A DNA stretch of 64,000 bases, from NCBI RefSeq assembly GCF_036322705.1, contig NZ_AP027270.1, positions 62,001-126,000 on the forward strand, given 5' to 3'. This document shows, piece by piece, positions 45,793-54,226 of this stretch (position 1 is the stretch's first letter; every line of letters starts with the position of its first letter). Origin of the DNA: Maricaulis maris. Lineage in GTDB: Bacteria; Pseudomonadota; Alphaproteobacteria; Caulobacterales; Maricaulaceae. The notes below the pieces were generated by a model. The model worked only from the letters and a program-made list of their open reading frames with translations. It ran no database searches and had not been told where the DNA came from. A program made the translations under genes and the position numbers.

Positions 45793-46892
45793 CAGTGGCG
45801 AAGAACGCCAGGACGACGTCGGCCGCTGCCGGTCGGTATCGCCTGCACGGGCTCAAACTGTCGTACTTCACGGGCAAGCTGGAAGCCTATATGCGGGCCA
45901 AGGGGCTCGAATATGACTTCGTGCCGATGGATCTGGCTGATTTTCGCGCCTGTGCGAGAGCGACAGGGGTCGCCCAGATGCCCCAGCTGCAAACACCGGA
46001 AGGCGACTGGCTGACGGATACGACCTCGATCATCGCTCATCTGGAAGCGGGAGAGCCGGGGCCGAGCTTTTTGCCCGGTGATCGGGAAGCGGATTTTCTG
46101 TGCCTGTTCCTGGAAGACGCTTTTGATGAAATGCTATGGCGTCCGGCGCTCTATTACCGCTGGGCCTTTGCCGAGGATGCGCAGCTGATGAGCGGTCAGA
46201 TCGCCCGGACCCTGCTGCGCGATCTCCCGCTTCCATTCTTCCTGCGGCAAGCCTTCATCAGGCACCGCCAGAAGCAGACCTTCCTGACCCGGGACGGCGT
46301 CACCCGCGCGACAGCCCCGGCGATCGAGGCCCTGTTTCACGCGGTTGTCGACAGTCTGGAGCCGGTTCTGGCGACGCGGCCCTACCTGTTCGGTGCCCGA
46401 CCCTGCGCCGCCGATTTCGGCCTCTTCGGCTCGGTCTTCCGGCACTTCTCGATCGATCCGACACCCGCTGCGATCCTGCGGGACAAGGCGCCCAACCTGC
46501 TCGCCTGGTCGGCCCGCTTGTGGGCGGCCCGGCCGTCATTGCTGGAGGCCGTACCGGGTCTGCAGTCAGCTCCGGACGATCTCGATCCCGTGCTCAGCCT
46601 CGCCGGGGCCGAGCACCTGGGCTATCTGGGTCGCAATGAAGACGCGCTTCTGGCCAACGCCCGCCAGGTGATTTGGATCAGTCAGGGTGTGGAATTCCGG
46701 GCTCCGGCCGCGCCCTATCGGGCGGTCTGCCTGAATGCCCTGAGGGTGCGCTATCAGGCGCTTGACGAGGCGTCGCGCCAGCGGGTCGCCGACCGTATCG
46801 GGTTCAATGTCGATGTGCTGGCAGCGCCAGCCTCGCACCTGACCATCCCGGCAGGCGGCCGCCCGGTCGACCGGTTGTGGTCGTCCGCCTAG
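45789..46892 (+). CDS. Glutathione S-transferase family protein
   Basis: 367 residues. The N-terminal thioredoxin-like domain (YRLHGLKLSYFTGKLEAYMRAK, then GVAQMPQLQTPEGDWLTDTTSIIAHLEA with the cis-Pro and Ser/Thr) is followed by a long helical region (about residues 95-250) with AFIRHRQ and PYLFGARPCAADFGLFGSVFRHF typical of the GST C-terminal domain, and about 80 extra residues at the end. No signal peptide, so cytosolic. It is coupled to the sulfatase by ATGA; the reason is unclear. Confidence 0.85.
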   Translation: MTVAKNARTTSAAAGRYRLHGLKLSYFTGKLEAYMRAKGLEYDFVPMDLADFRACARATGVAQMPQLQTPEGDWLTDTTSIIAHLEAGEPGPSFLPGDREADFLCLFLEDAFDEMLWRPALYYRWAFAEDAQLMSGQIARTLLRDLPLPFFLRQAFIRHRQKQTFLTRDGVTRATAPAIEALFHAVVDSLEPVLATRPYLFGARPCAADFGLFGSVFRHFSIDPTPAAILRDKAPNLLAWSARLWAARPSLLEAVPGLQSAPDDLDPVLSLAGAEHLGYLGRNEDALLANARQVIWISQGVEFRAPAAPYRAVCLNALRVRYQALDEASRQRVADRIGFNVDVLAAPASHLTIPAGGRPVDRLWSSA

Positions 46893-46977
46893 GCGTGAGT
46901 TCTCAAAAATTTGTTTTGCCAGCGCTGAAGCCTTGAAGGAGTCGCTTTCGGTACTGCCATCCGCAAGGAAAGCCCGT

Positions 46978-47465
46978 ATGAACGCTCACAGGGATGCCAG
47001 TACCACGCCGTAATCGCGAGCCTTGATTGGACAGCGTCGTGCCGCCGGTGAGACGGTGGCAGCCATTGCGGCGTCCTTCGGGATCTCGGGGCGGACCGTC
47101 TCCAAATGGCTGGCGTGATCCGCGTCGATTGCGCCGGCTCATAGCGCTCGAACCCAGGTCACCGGCTATCCGTTATCAACGCGAGCGCCCCGGCGAGCTC
47201 ATCCATCTGGATATCAAGTTACTGGAACGCATCAACAAGCCCGGCCTTACACGCTCAGAACCAACGGCAAGACCGAGCGCTTCATCCAGACCCTGTTGCG
47301 CGAACCGGCCTATGCCATACCCCAACGCCCATCGGACAGCCGAGATCAGGGCCTCGAGCGATACTTGGACTGGTCAATTCCACCCAACCGCACGATGCTC
47401 TCTCATGACAGCCGCTAGCCAAAAGGCTCAGCCAACTGAACAACGTGTTCAGAAACGATACCTAG
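46978..47465 (+). pseudogene. Decayed IS481-family transposase
   Basis: Fragments of one IS481-type transposase remain in order but in different frames with stops. An N-terminal HTH part (MNAHRDASTTP, stop, then VAAIAASFGISGRTVSKWLA), a piece of the catalytic core in another frame (YQRERPGELIHLDIKLLERI, with the first Asp), the segment NGKTERFIQTLLREPAYA with the last Glu, and a terminal LSQLNNVFRNDT. Much of the core is deleted, so about 490 bases remain of a usual 950-1000. No inverted ends were found. It lies between a GST gene and a SnoaL-like gene. Confidence 0.82.
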
Positions 47466-47965
47466 TCGAACGCTGCGTCGACTGGCCAGTCGTCGGTTTG
47501 GGTGCGCCAGAGGATGGAGGCGATTTTCCAGTGTCCGTCGATCTTGAACAGGGTGATGAAGTTGACCCCGATCAGGAAAACCTCGCCGGTGACCCCGTTG
47601 ACACCTTCATAGGCCGAGCGGGCATAGGCGATCTCGCCCCATTGGGTGATCTCGGTGCGGGTGGCGCGTTCGGTGAAGCCGTTTTCGACCAGCCAGGGGC
47701 CGGAGCGCTCGATATAGTCGTCCAACGTGATCACGCGGGCGGTGCCATTGCCGGCCTCGCCGGCGGAGACCGCACCCATGGCGGCGCCGTCCATGAACAT
47801 CTCGCGCATGGCGTCGAAATCGCGGGCCTCGCCGACCGGTCCGGAAATCACCGCATAGAGCGCGTCGATCCGGGCCTCGATGGCGGCGGTCTCGTCAGTT
47901 TGCGCCGTCGCGGGGGCGATAATGGCGGCAGATGCGGCCAATGCCGCGAGGATGGTCTGTTTCAT
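47462..47965 (-). CDS. Exported SnoaL-like (NTF2 fold) protein
   Basis: 167 residues with a signal peptide (TILAALAASAAIIAPATAQ). The mature part fits the NTF2/SnoaL-like fold: IEARIDALYAVIS, FDAMREMFMDGAAM, IERSGPWLVENGF, AYARSAYEG and LFKIDGHWKIASILWRT. The active site is not defined; these proteins range from isomerases to structural ones. Its end touches the transposase remnant, which sits downstream and may have arrived after its stop codon. Confidence 0.8.
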   Translation of the reverse strand: MKQTILAALAASAAIIAPATAQTDETAAIEARIDALYAVISGPVGEARDFDAMREMFMDGAAMGAVSAGEAGNGTARVITLDDYIERSGPWLVENGFTERATRTEITQWGEIAYARSAYEGVNGVTGEVFLIGVNFITLFKIDGHWKIASILWRTQTDDWPVDAAFD

Positions 47966-48022
47966 GGGGCTCCCCAGCTTTACTCGGGCGTCAGCCTCGC
48001 CAAGCGGGACGTGCGAGGCAAG

Positions 48023-48562
48023 TTACTGATACGACATCTGCGCGCAGCTGAAATCCTGCCGCTCGGCGTCGGCTGCCGCGAGATCTGTGTTCGCGTCGAT
48101 CACGCGGCGATAGAGGATGAGACCGGTTCGGGTCGGGGCCACAAAGCTCAGGTCCGCGTCTTCCGGGACATAAGACTCGAAACGTTCGATGAGCGCGATC
48201 GAAGTTGCTGCGCTTCCGACATCCCGGTCACTCACCGCCGCGAAATTATTCGTGTTGGCATCGTAGAAGCTAACCGAGGCATAATTCCCGTCATCCGGCC
48301 AGGGCGCATCAATGCGCAGCGGTCCGTCAGACAGGTCATAGAGGCAGACCGAGTAGAGAATGTCCGGGCTGGCGCGGACGATGGTCTGGTTTTCGGCCGT
48401 GACCGGCGGGGCATGACGGACCATCCCGGTCGCACCGCCGAGGGCTTCGATCCGATCCATGGCGCGCGACATGATCACGCCGGGCATGACGGTCAATGTG
48501 GTGCCCGCTCCAATCGCGAGGCCGAGCACAAAGGGCAGGAAGGGCAGGCCGCGACGCGTCAT
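48023..48562 (-). CDS. DUF1254-type membrane-anchored protein (short)
   Basis: 179 residues. One N-terminal membrane helix (PFLPFVLGLAIGAGTTLTVMPG), then an envelope-side domain with the DUF1254 pattern: APPVTAENQTIVRASPDILYSVCLYDLSDGPLRI, YASVSFYDANTNNF. It starts inside the stop of the DUF1214 gene (ATGA). Elsewhere DUF1254 and DUF1214 occur as two domains of one protein; here they are two genes. Function is unknown. Confidence 0.82.
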   Translation of the reverse strand: MTRRGLPFLPFVLGLAIGAGTTLTVMPGVIMSRAMDRIEALGGATGMVRHAPPVTAENQTIVRASPDILYSVCLYDLSDGPLRIDAPWPDDGNYASVSFYDANTNNFAAVSDRDVGSAATSIALIERFESYVPEDADLSFVAPTRTGLILYRRVIDANTDLAAADAERQDFSCAQMSYQ

Positions 48563-49131
48563 GTCTCGCCTCCGCAGCTGATCTGTTCAATCCGCGGAAA
48601 GGTGAGTGTGTCGAGTTCGTCCAGGATGACCGGATCGGGATGATAGAGGCGCAGGGTGAGCGAGAAGAGGCTGGCATTCTCGGTGTCAATCGCGCCGACC
48701 TCGTCCGGTCCGACCGGGATGATCACCTGGCCGCTCGTATCGGTGCGAGCCGTTGTCTGGCTGACCGCATGGCGGTTGCGGCCATTGCGTGGCAGAAAGC
48801 TGTCCTCGTCATAGATGGTCAGGGACCACCAGCGTGTCGGTGGCATCTCGCCGATGACTTCGTAGGTGCAACGCGCAGTGAGGTTATGGCCCTGGCTGTC
48901 GCGGGTCGCCGTGAAATAGACCGCTTCTTCCCGATTGAGCGCCAGCAGGCCGCGGCGGGCGACCAGCGAGCGAACGAGCGGATTGGCGTCCGGCGAGCCG
49001 ATATGGGGATTGGAAACCCAGGCGCCATTGCTGACGCCGCCTATTTCGCCTGGGCTGAAGGCCAGGGCGAGGGCCATCGCGGTCCCGGCGACCAGTCCGA
49101 GAATGAAGGTGATGAAATGGCGCAGCGTCAT
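48559..49131 (-). CDS. DUF1214 domain membrane-anchored protein
   Basis: 190 residues with an N-terminal membrane helix (FITFILGLVAGTAMALALAF). The domain shows LNREEAVYFTATRDSQG, the CTYEVIGEMPPTRWWSLTIYDEDSF pattern and a late LRLYHPDP, all typical of DUF1214. It overlaps the DUF1254 gene by four bases and is the first gene of the pair. Probably faces the periplasm. Confidence 0.85.
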   Translation of the reverse strand: MTLRHFITFILGLVAGTAMALALAFSPGEIGGVSNGAWVSNPHIGSPDANPLVRSLVARRGLLALNREEAVYFTATRDSQGHNLTARCTYEVIGEMPPTRWWSLTIYDEDSFLPRNGRNRHAVSQTTARTDTSGQVIIPVGPDEVGAIDTENASLFSLTLRLYHPDPVILDELDTLTFPRIEQISCGGET

Positions 49132-49177
49132 GCCGCGAGCCTAGACAGATTGGTCCTCGCCGGGAAAGCAAAAGATT

Positions 49178-50878
49178 TCAGCCGGCCTTTGCCTGCAGGC
49201 TGGACAGCTGTTGCAGCATCGTTTGGATGTTCTTCAGCTTGGCGCGTCCGTCTTCCTGTTGGGCCTCGCTGAGGCCCACGGCCGACTTCAGGTGTCGCAG
49301 GGCGCGGGCCTGGGCATCAGCAGAGCAGTTGCCGATCGGAAGCGCGCCGCCGGTCGCCAGGCGCAGCAAGCCGCTCGCCTTGTCCAGTGCCGGCCGGTCG
49401 CCGGATTCCACCATGTTCAGGATCTTGGTTTGGTCGACAACTTTCATGCCCAGCGTATCAATCGTCGCCGCCAGTTCGAGCTTCTCGCGGGCTGGATACT
49501 TGCTTTTCAGGATACGGGCCTGCTGTGCGGTCAGCTTGGCCAGGCGCTCCAGCGGCTTGGCCTCGCCGCGAACATACCAGGCGTCAGCCTGGGGCGAGCC
49601 CAGGGTCGACCGGATATAGCCCGCGAGCTTCTGCTTGTTGCTTTCCCCGACAATATTTTCCTCAAGCGCGATCAGGCGGTCGAGATCCTCGTCCACACCG
49701 CGCGAGTGACGCAGGAGCTCATCAATCATTTCCGGCTGCAGCAGGCGGGCCGACCGTGAGGAGAAGGCCTTGATCAGGGCATCGGCTGGCAGGGTGCTAT
49801 CGGCACAGATGACGAGGCGGCTGGCGAGGTCACGGGCGAGGCGGACTTCGTCGCGAACGCTGCTCGGACGCAGGCGTTTGGGCCGCTCAAGATCCTTCAG
49901 GATAAAGCTCGCGATCACCGCGCGGCAGGCCGGGTATTCCTTGCCGCGAATCTTGCGGGCGAGGCGCTTGGCGGCACTCGGGGCGAGGTTCAGGGCGTCG
50001 GCCGAATGGTCGCCATCGAACAGGCAGGCGAGGCGCTCGAGCGTTTCGCCGAGGTCCTTGCACTTGCCCAGAAGAGCGTCCCGTCCGGCATCAAAGGCAA
50101 TGACTTCGGCAATATAGTGGTCGACCTCGTCCCGCGCGAATTCGTGAACGTTGATATCTTCGGGAAGGCTGTCGCCCATGTCGAGCAGGGCTTCGAGCTT
50201 GTCCCCATACTTCTTCTCGTGGCGCAGCCGGTCGGCCATTGCCGCACGCAGGGAATAGGCCCGGCGGTCGCCGGCATGGATGGCGCTGGCGATATCGGAG
50301 AAGCGGGCGCTTTTCGGGTATTCGGGGAGCGTCTTGTTGCGGCCGTCCTGATAGATCCGGCCGAGTGATTTCTGGACCAGCTCGTTGAGCTGTTTGACAT
50401 AGCCATGAACCCCGGCGTCGCTGTCCTTGGCCGAGGCAATGGCGACCTTCTGAACGGCGTGCTGCAGCTCCGTGCCGGAGGCTTCGAGGTTCTCGACCAG
50501 GTCGGGCCGGTGCAGGAGTTCCATCGGGATCGCCTGGACGCGCTCCAGCCATCCGCTCAGGACGCGCCGGATCGTATCGCGGGCATGGGGTTTGGAGAGG
50601 TCTTCAGGGGTCAGGCAGGGCAGGCGGGCTTCCCCGGTCTTTTCCTTTTCCCCCTGCATGGTCTCTGCCCCGCCCTCGAAAATCGGGACCGAGCGGAATT
50701 TTCGGTGTTCCGGGTCAAAGGTTTCCTTGGTCACGCGGACCGAGGCTTCCTTGTTCTTGGCAATCAGGGAATGAGCGAGCCGCAGGGCCTGGTCACGGTC
50801 ATCGCGGGCCTCGTTGAGCGCCCAAGCGGACTTGCGGTTTTTCTTGAAGAAGACTTCGTAATGGATATCGCCGGGCAT
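49178..50878 (-). CDS. Hypothetical 566-residue helical protein
   Basis: 566 residues, no signal peptide or membrane helix, charge-rich and almost all helical by composition. The first 60 residues (IHYEVFFKKNRKSAWALNEA, DDRDQALRLAHSLI, ASVRVTKETFD) form a small alpha/beta part; the rest is a long set of helices with Leu/Ala/Arg. No known domain is recognised. I start at ATG 50878, with CCAGGGGAG upstream, instead of 50938. It is divergent from chvI across 167 bases, so it may be in the ChvI regulon; this is inference. Confidence 0.78.
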   Translation of the reverse strand: MPGDIHYEVFFKKNRKSAWALNEARDDRDQALRLAHSLIAKNKEASVRVTKETFDPEHRKFRSVPIFEGGAETMQGEKEKTGEARLPCLTPEDLSKPHARDTIRRVLSGWLERVQAIPMELLHRPDLVENLEASGTELQHAVQKVAIASAKDSDAGVHGYVKQLNELVQKSLGRIYQDGRNKTLPEYPKSARFSDIASAIHAGDRRAYSLRAAMADRLRHEKKYGDKLEALLDMGDSLPEDINVHEFARDEVDHYIAEVIAFDAGRDALLGKCKDLGETLERLACLFDGDHSADALNLAPSAAKRLARKIRGKEYPACRAVIASFILKDLERPKRLRPSSVRDEVRLARDLASRLVICADSTLPADALIKAFSSRSARLLQPEMIDELLRHSRGVDEDLDRLIALEENIVGESNKQKLAGYIRSTLGSPQADAWYVRGEAKPLERLAKLTAQQARILKSKYPAREKLELAATIDTLGMKVVDQTKILNMVESGDRPALDKASGLLRLATGGALPIGNCSADAQARALRHLKSAVGLSEAQQEDGRAKLKNIQTMLQQLSSLQAKAG

Positions 50879-51045
50879 GCACCAACTCCCCTGGAGCCTT
50901 AAAGATGGCACAAAGAGGCTTAAAACCGAGTGAAGCATGCTCTTGATTCATCATGGGAGCTTGGCGTGTCGACCCGGCCACGGCTATGGTCACGGCACGC
51001 GGATCAATTCCGGCCTGAATTGACCGGTCAACGCGCGGAGATGGC

Positions 51046-51756
51046 ATGGCGACGATTGCACTCGTGGACGATGATGAGAACATCATCACATCGGTTTCGA
51101 TTTTTCTCGAAGGCGAGGGATATCATGTGCGGACCTATAATGACGGCGCTTCGGCGCTGACCGCACTGACCGAGGATCCGCCGGATCTGGGTATTTTCGA
51201 TATCAAGATGCCACGCATGGATGGTCTCGAACTGCTGCGCCGGCTGCGCCAGTCGTCCAACCTGCCGGTCATTTTCCTGACCTCCAAGGATGACGAGTTC
51301 GACGAGGCGCTCGGCCTCAATCTCGGTGCCGATGATTATATCGCCAAGCCCTTCTCCCAGCGCCTGCTCGGCGAACGGGTCAAGGCGGTCCTGCGCCGCG
51401 CGCGCCTGTCCGGCGATCCGGTCGGAACGGTCGGCATGGAGCCCGGCGACAGCAAACCGCTGGAACGCGGCAGCCTGTTGCTCGACCCCAACCGCCATGC
51501 CTGTTCCTGGAAGGGCGAGCCGGTCCGGCTCACGGTCACCGAATTCCTCATTCTCCAGGCGCTGGCAACCCGGCCGGGCTATGTGAAAAGCCGCGACAAT
51601 CTGATGGACGCGGCCTATGACGATCAGGTCTATGTCGATGACCGGACCATCGACAGTCACATCAAGCGTGTCCGCAAGAAATTCCGCGAAAGCGACAAGA
51701 GTTTCGATGCGATCGAAACGCTCTACGGTGTGGGGTACCGCTATAAAGAAGACTGA
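51046..51756 (+). CDS. chvI: Response regulator ChvI
   Basis: 236 residues, OmpR/PhoB type. Receiver: Asp8/Asp9 ([10 protein letters not shown]), acceptor Asp52 ([12 protein letters not shown]), Thr in IFLTSKDD, Lys101 in IAKPFSQ. The winged-helix domain ends in [14 protein letters not shown] and YGVGYRYKE. ChvI is the conserved alphaproteobacterial regulator of envelope, acid and osmotic response, paired with ChvG next door. GGAG precedes the ATG. The [21 protein letters not shown] block is close to known ChvI proteins. Confidence 0.94.
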   Translation: MATIALVDDDENIITSVSIFLEGEGYHVRTYNDGASALTALTEDPPDLGIFDIKMPRMDGLELLRRLRQSSNLPVIFLTSKDDEFDEALGLNLGADDYIAKPFSQRLLGERVKAVLRRARLSGDPVGTVGMEPGDSKPLERGSLLLDPNRHACSWKGEPVRLTVTEFLILQALATRPGYVKSRDNLMDAAYDDQVYVDDRTIDSHIKRVRKKFRESDKSFDAIETLYGVGYRYKED

Positions 51757-51766
51757 GGCGAGTTCC

Positions 51767-53389
51767 GTGAGGTCGGGTCTGCGGCGGGCCGGTGCGCTGC
51801 TTCGCAGTCTCGCGCCACGACCTTCCTCGCGCCTGGCCCAGCTGATCCTGATCGCGAATTTCGTCGCGCTCGGTGTGCTGGTCGTCGGCATGCTGGCATT
51901 GACCGAGACGCGGCGCGGCCTGGTCAATGCCAAGCTGGACTCGCTGCGGGCCCAGGGTGAGCTGATCGCCAATGTCCTGGCCGAGGGTGCATCCGACGGC
52001 GCGCCGGCGCCGGCACTTCGCAATGAGGACGCACGGGCAATCCTGCGTCAGCTCTATGTGCCCGAAGAATCACGCGTCATTGTCTTCGACAAGGGCGCGG
52101 CGATCGTGGCCGACAGTCACCTCCTCGCCGACGTCTTCGAGACCACGCAATTGCCGCCGCCGGGTGCCCAGAGGCCCCCGATTGCCGAGAGTGCCCGCTC
52201 CCTGCCGGTGCAATTGCTCGACGCGCTCGCCAATCTCCTGCGCTCTTCGGAAGAGCGCGAGGCCATGGGCCGTAATCTGCGTGACGAGGTCCGCCAGGTG
52301 ATCAATGGCGAGACCGTGGCCGGCGTCCGACGCGAGGCGGATGGTCGCCGGGTCGTTTCGGTCTCGCTGCCGATCCAGCCTGTGCGGGCGATCGTCGGCG
52401 TGGTGACGATCGAGTCCTATGATCTCGACACCCTGATCGAAGCCGAGCGTCGCGCACTTCTGCCCTTCATGATCATCGCGGCCCTGGTGACGGCGATGTC
52501 CTCGCTTGCCTTGACGGTCTTCATCGCCCGACCGATCCGGCGTCTGGCGCGGGCCGCGCGGGAGGCGCGGCGGGCCGGGGGGCGGCGGGTAACCATGCCC
52601 GATCTGCGCGGTCGCAACGACGAAATCGGCGAGCTCGGCGTTGCTCTTTCGGACATGACCGAGGCGCTTTATGACCGGCTGGACGCGATTGAAAGTTTCG
52701 CGGCCGATGTCGCGCATGAGCTGAAGAACCCTTTGACCTCGATCCGTTCGGCGGTCGAGGTCCTGCCCAAGGCCCGCGATGCTGAGCGCCGCGATCGTCT
52801 TTTGGCCGTGATCACGGCCGATGTTGGTCGCCTTGATCGCCTGATCACGGATATTTCGCGGGCCTCACGCGTCGATGCGGAACTGGCGCGCGAGGACGTC
52901 AGCCGGTTTGACCTGGCCACGCTTCTGACCGAGCTCGCCGACAGCTATAATGAAGCCGGCAAGAACCCGGCCCTGATCCGTGTCGACAGCCAGGTCCGGT
53001 CGGCGCAGATCATCGGTCGAGGTGATCCGCTCGGTCAGGTGTTCCGGAATCTGCTGGACAATGCCCTGACCTTCTCGCCGGAGGGCGGTGATGTCTGCGT
53101 GTCGTTGAGGCGCGGGCAAATGGAGGGGCGTCCCAGCCTGAAAATTCATGTCGATGATCAGGGCGACGGCATTCCCGAAGCCAATCTCGAGGCGGTCTTC
53201 GAACGCTTCTACACCGAGCGACCCAAGGGCGCTGCCTTCGGCACTCATTCCGGTCTCGGCCTCGCGATCTCGCGTCAGATCGTCAAGGCCCACGGCGGCA
53301 CAATCATTGCCCGCAACCGGCGCAACCAGGCCGGTGAGGTGGTCGGCGCCCGCTTCACGGTCGAGCTCCCCGCGGCGGAGGCTGACTGA
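51767..53389 (+). CDS. chvG: Sensor histidine kinase ChvG
   Basis: 540 residues from GTG 51767, which follows GAGGCGAG; longer starts run into chvI. TM1 about 26-46, a periplasmic sensor of about 185 residues, TM2 about 233-253, HAMP, then the H-box with His317 in FAADVAHELKNPLTSIRSA, N-box NLLDNALTFSP, and G-boxes DDQGDGIP and GLGLAISRQI. In Caulobacter and rhizobia, ChvG (ExoS) is held off by periplasmic ExoR. The exoR gene is not in the window. It begins 10 bases after chvI. Confidence 0.94.
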   Translation: MRSGLRRAGALLRSLAPRPSSRLAQLILIANFVALGVLVVGMLALTETRRGLVNAKLDSLRAQGELIANVLAEGASDGAPAPALRNEDARAILRQLYVPEESRVIVFDKGAAIVADSHLLADVFETTQLPPPGAQRPPIAESARSLPVQLLDALANLLRSSEEREAMGRNLRDEVRQVINGETVAGVRREADGRRVVSVSLPIQPVRAIVGVVTIESYDLDTLIEAERRALLPFMIIAALVTAMSSLALTVFIARPIRRLARAAREARRAGGRRVTMPDLRGRNDEIGELGVALSDMTEALYDRLDAIESFAADVAHELKNPLTSIRSAVEVLPKARDAERRDRLLAVITADVGRLDRLITDISRASRVDAELAREDVSRFDLATLLTELADSYNEAGKNPALIRVDSQVRSAQIIGRGDPLGQVFRNLLDNALTFSPEGGDVCVSLRRGQMEGRPSLKIHVDDQGDGIPEANLEAVFERFYTERPKGAAFGTHSGLGLAISRQIVKAHGGTIIARNRRNQAGEVVGARFTVELPAAEAD

Positions 53390-53453
53390 CAAATTGCGGG
53401 GGTGATTGCAAAAGACGCTTCCCCCCCAAGTCAAGCCGCGTTTAGATGGTTTC

Positions 53454-53861
53454 ATGATCGGAGTCGTCGTTGTCAGTCATGGCCGTTTGGCCGATGAATT
53501 CGTCGCCGCCACGGAGCACGTGGTGGGCCCGATGGATGCGTTTCTGGCGGTTTGCATCGGTCCCGATGACGACATGGAGAAGCGCCGGGCGGATATTCGC
53601 CAGGCCATCGAGGATGCGGATCGCGGCGAAGGCGTGCTGATCCTGACCGACATGTTTGGCGGCACGCCGTCGAATCTCGCAATCTCCCTGCTCGAGCCTG
53701 GCAAGGTCGAAGTGATCGCTGGCGTCAATCTGCCGATGCTGATCAAACTGGCCGAGGCGCGCTCCCGCGCCGATCTCGACAGCCTCGCGCGGATGGGCGA
53801 GGACGCGGGCAAACGATATATCGCCATTGCCTCCAACGTGCTTGAGGGCGCGGACAAGTGA
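53454..53861 (+). CDS. PTS EIIA component, mannose/fructose type
   Basis: 135 residues. The phosphorylated His9 is in GVVVVSHGRLADEF; LILTDMFGGTPSNLA and VIAGVNLPMLIKL are the other family marks. There is no permease (EIIB/C/D) nearby, so it serves the regulatory PTS of alphaproteobacteria, in which EIIA-Man and HPr signal carbon and nitrogen state rather than carry sugar. ATG 53454 gives the usual length; an in-frame TTG at 53406 is possible. It overlaps HPr by GTGA. Confidence 0.93.
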   Translation: MIGVVVVSHGRLADEFVAATEHVVGPMDAFLAVCIGPDDDMEKRRADIRQAIEDADRGEGVLILTDMFGGTPSNLAISLLEPGKVEVIAGVNLPMLIKLAEARSRADLDSLARMGEDAGKRYIAIASNVLEGADK

Positions 53862-54133
53862 CGAAAGTCGCGCGCAAGGTCACGATCTGCAACGCGCGTG
53901 GACTGCATGCCCGTGCTGCTGCCAAATTCGTTGAGCTGGCCCAGGACTTTGATGCCACGATCCACGTTTCGCGCGATGGTGAAACCGTGAATGCCGACTC
54001 CATCATGGAATTGCTGATGCTGGCGGCCGCCAAGGGGTCGGTAATCGCGATCGAGTCCGAGGGGCCGGATGCCGAGCGAGCCGCTGACAGCCTGACCGAA
54101 CTTGTCGAAGCGCGGTTTCACGAGGACGAGTAG
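53858..54133 (+). CDS. ptsH: HPr phosphocarrier protein
   Basis: 91 residues. The catalytic His17 is in NARGLHARAAAKFVE; the regulatory-type Ser47 is in VNADSIMELLML, in the same place as Ser46 of Gram-positive HPr. It accepts phosphate from EI-Ntr and passes it to EIIA. The GTG start overlaps the EIIA gene. A terminator follows after 25 bases. No hprK gene lies in the cluster although Ser47 is kept. Confidence 0.94.
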   Translation: MTKVARKVTICNARGLHARAAAKFVELAQDFDATIHVSRDGETVNADSIMELLMLAAAKGSVIAIESEGPDAERAADSLTELVEARFHEDE

Positions 54134-54158
54134 TGTCGTGGACCGTCTTGCCGGTATG

Positions 54159-54187
54159 AAAAAAGCCCGCCATTCGGCGGGCTTTTC
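54159..54187. terminator. Rho-independent terminator after HPr
   Basis: AAAAAAGCCCGCC-ATTC-GGCGGGCTTTT. It has A and T runs on both sides, so it can act in both directions between HPr and the convergent membrane protein gene. Confidence 0.88.
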
Positions 54188-54226
54188 TCGTTGGGGAAGC
54201 GCTTCGGGATGGAAGCTGCGAGGGTG

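Noticed and set aside
47027-48643. 538-codon plus-strand frame across the transposase remnant and the SnoaL and DUF1254 genes
   Set aside because: Only the IS481 fragment in it is protein-like; the rest is antisense to two genes with signal or membrane segments.
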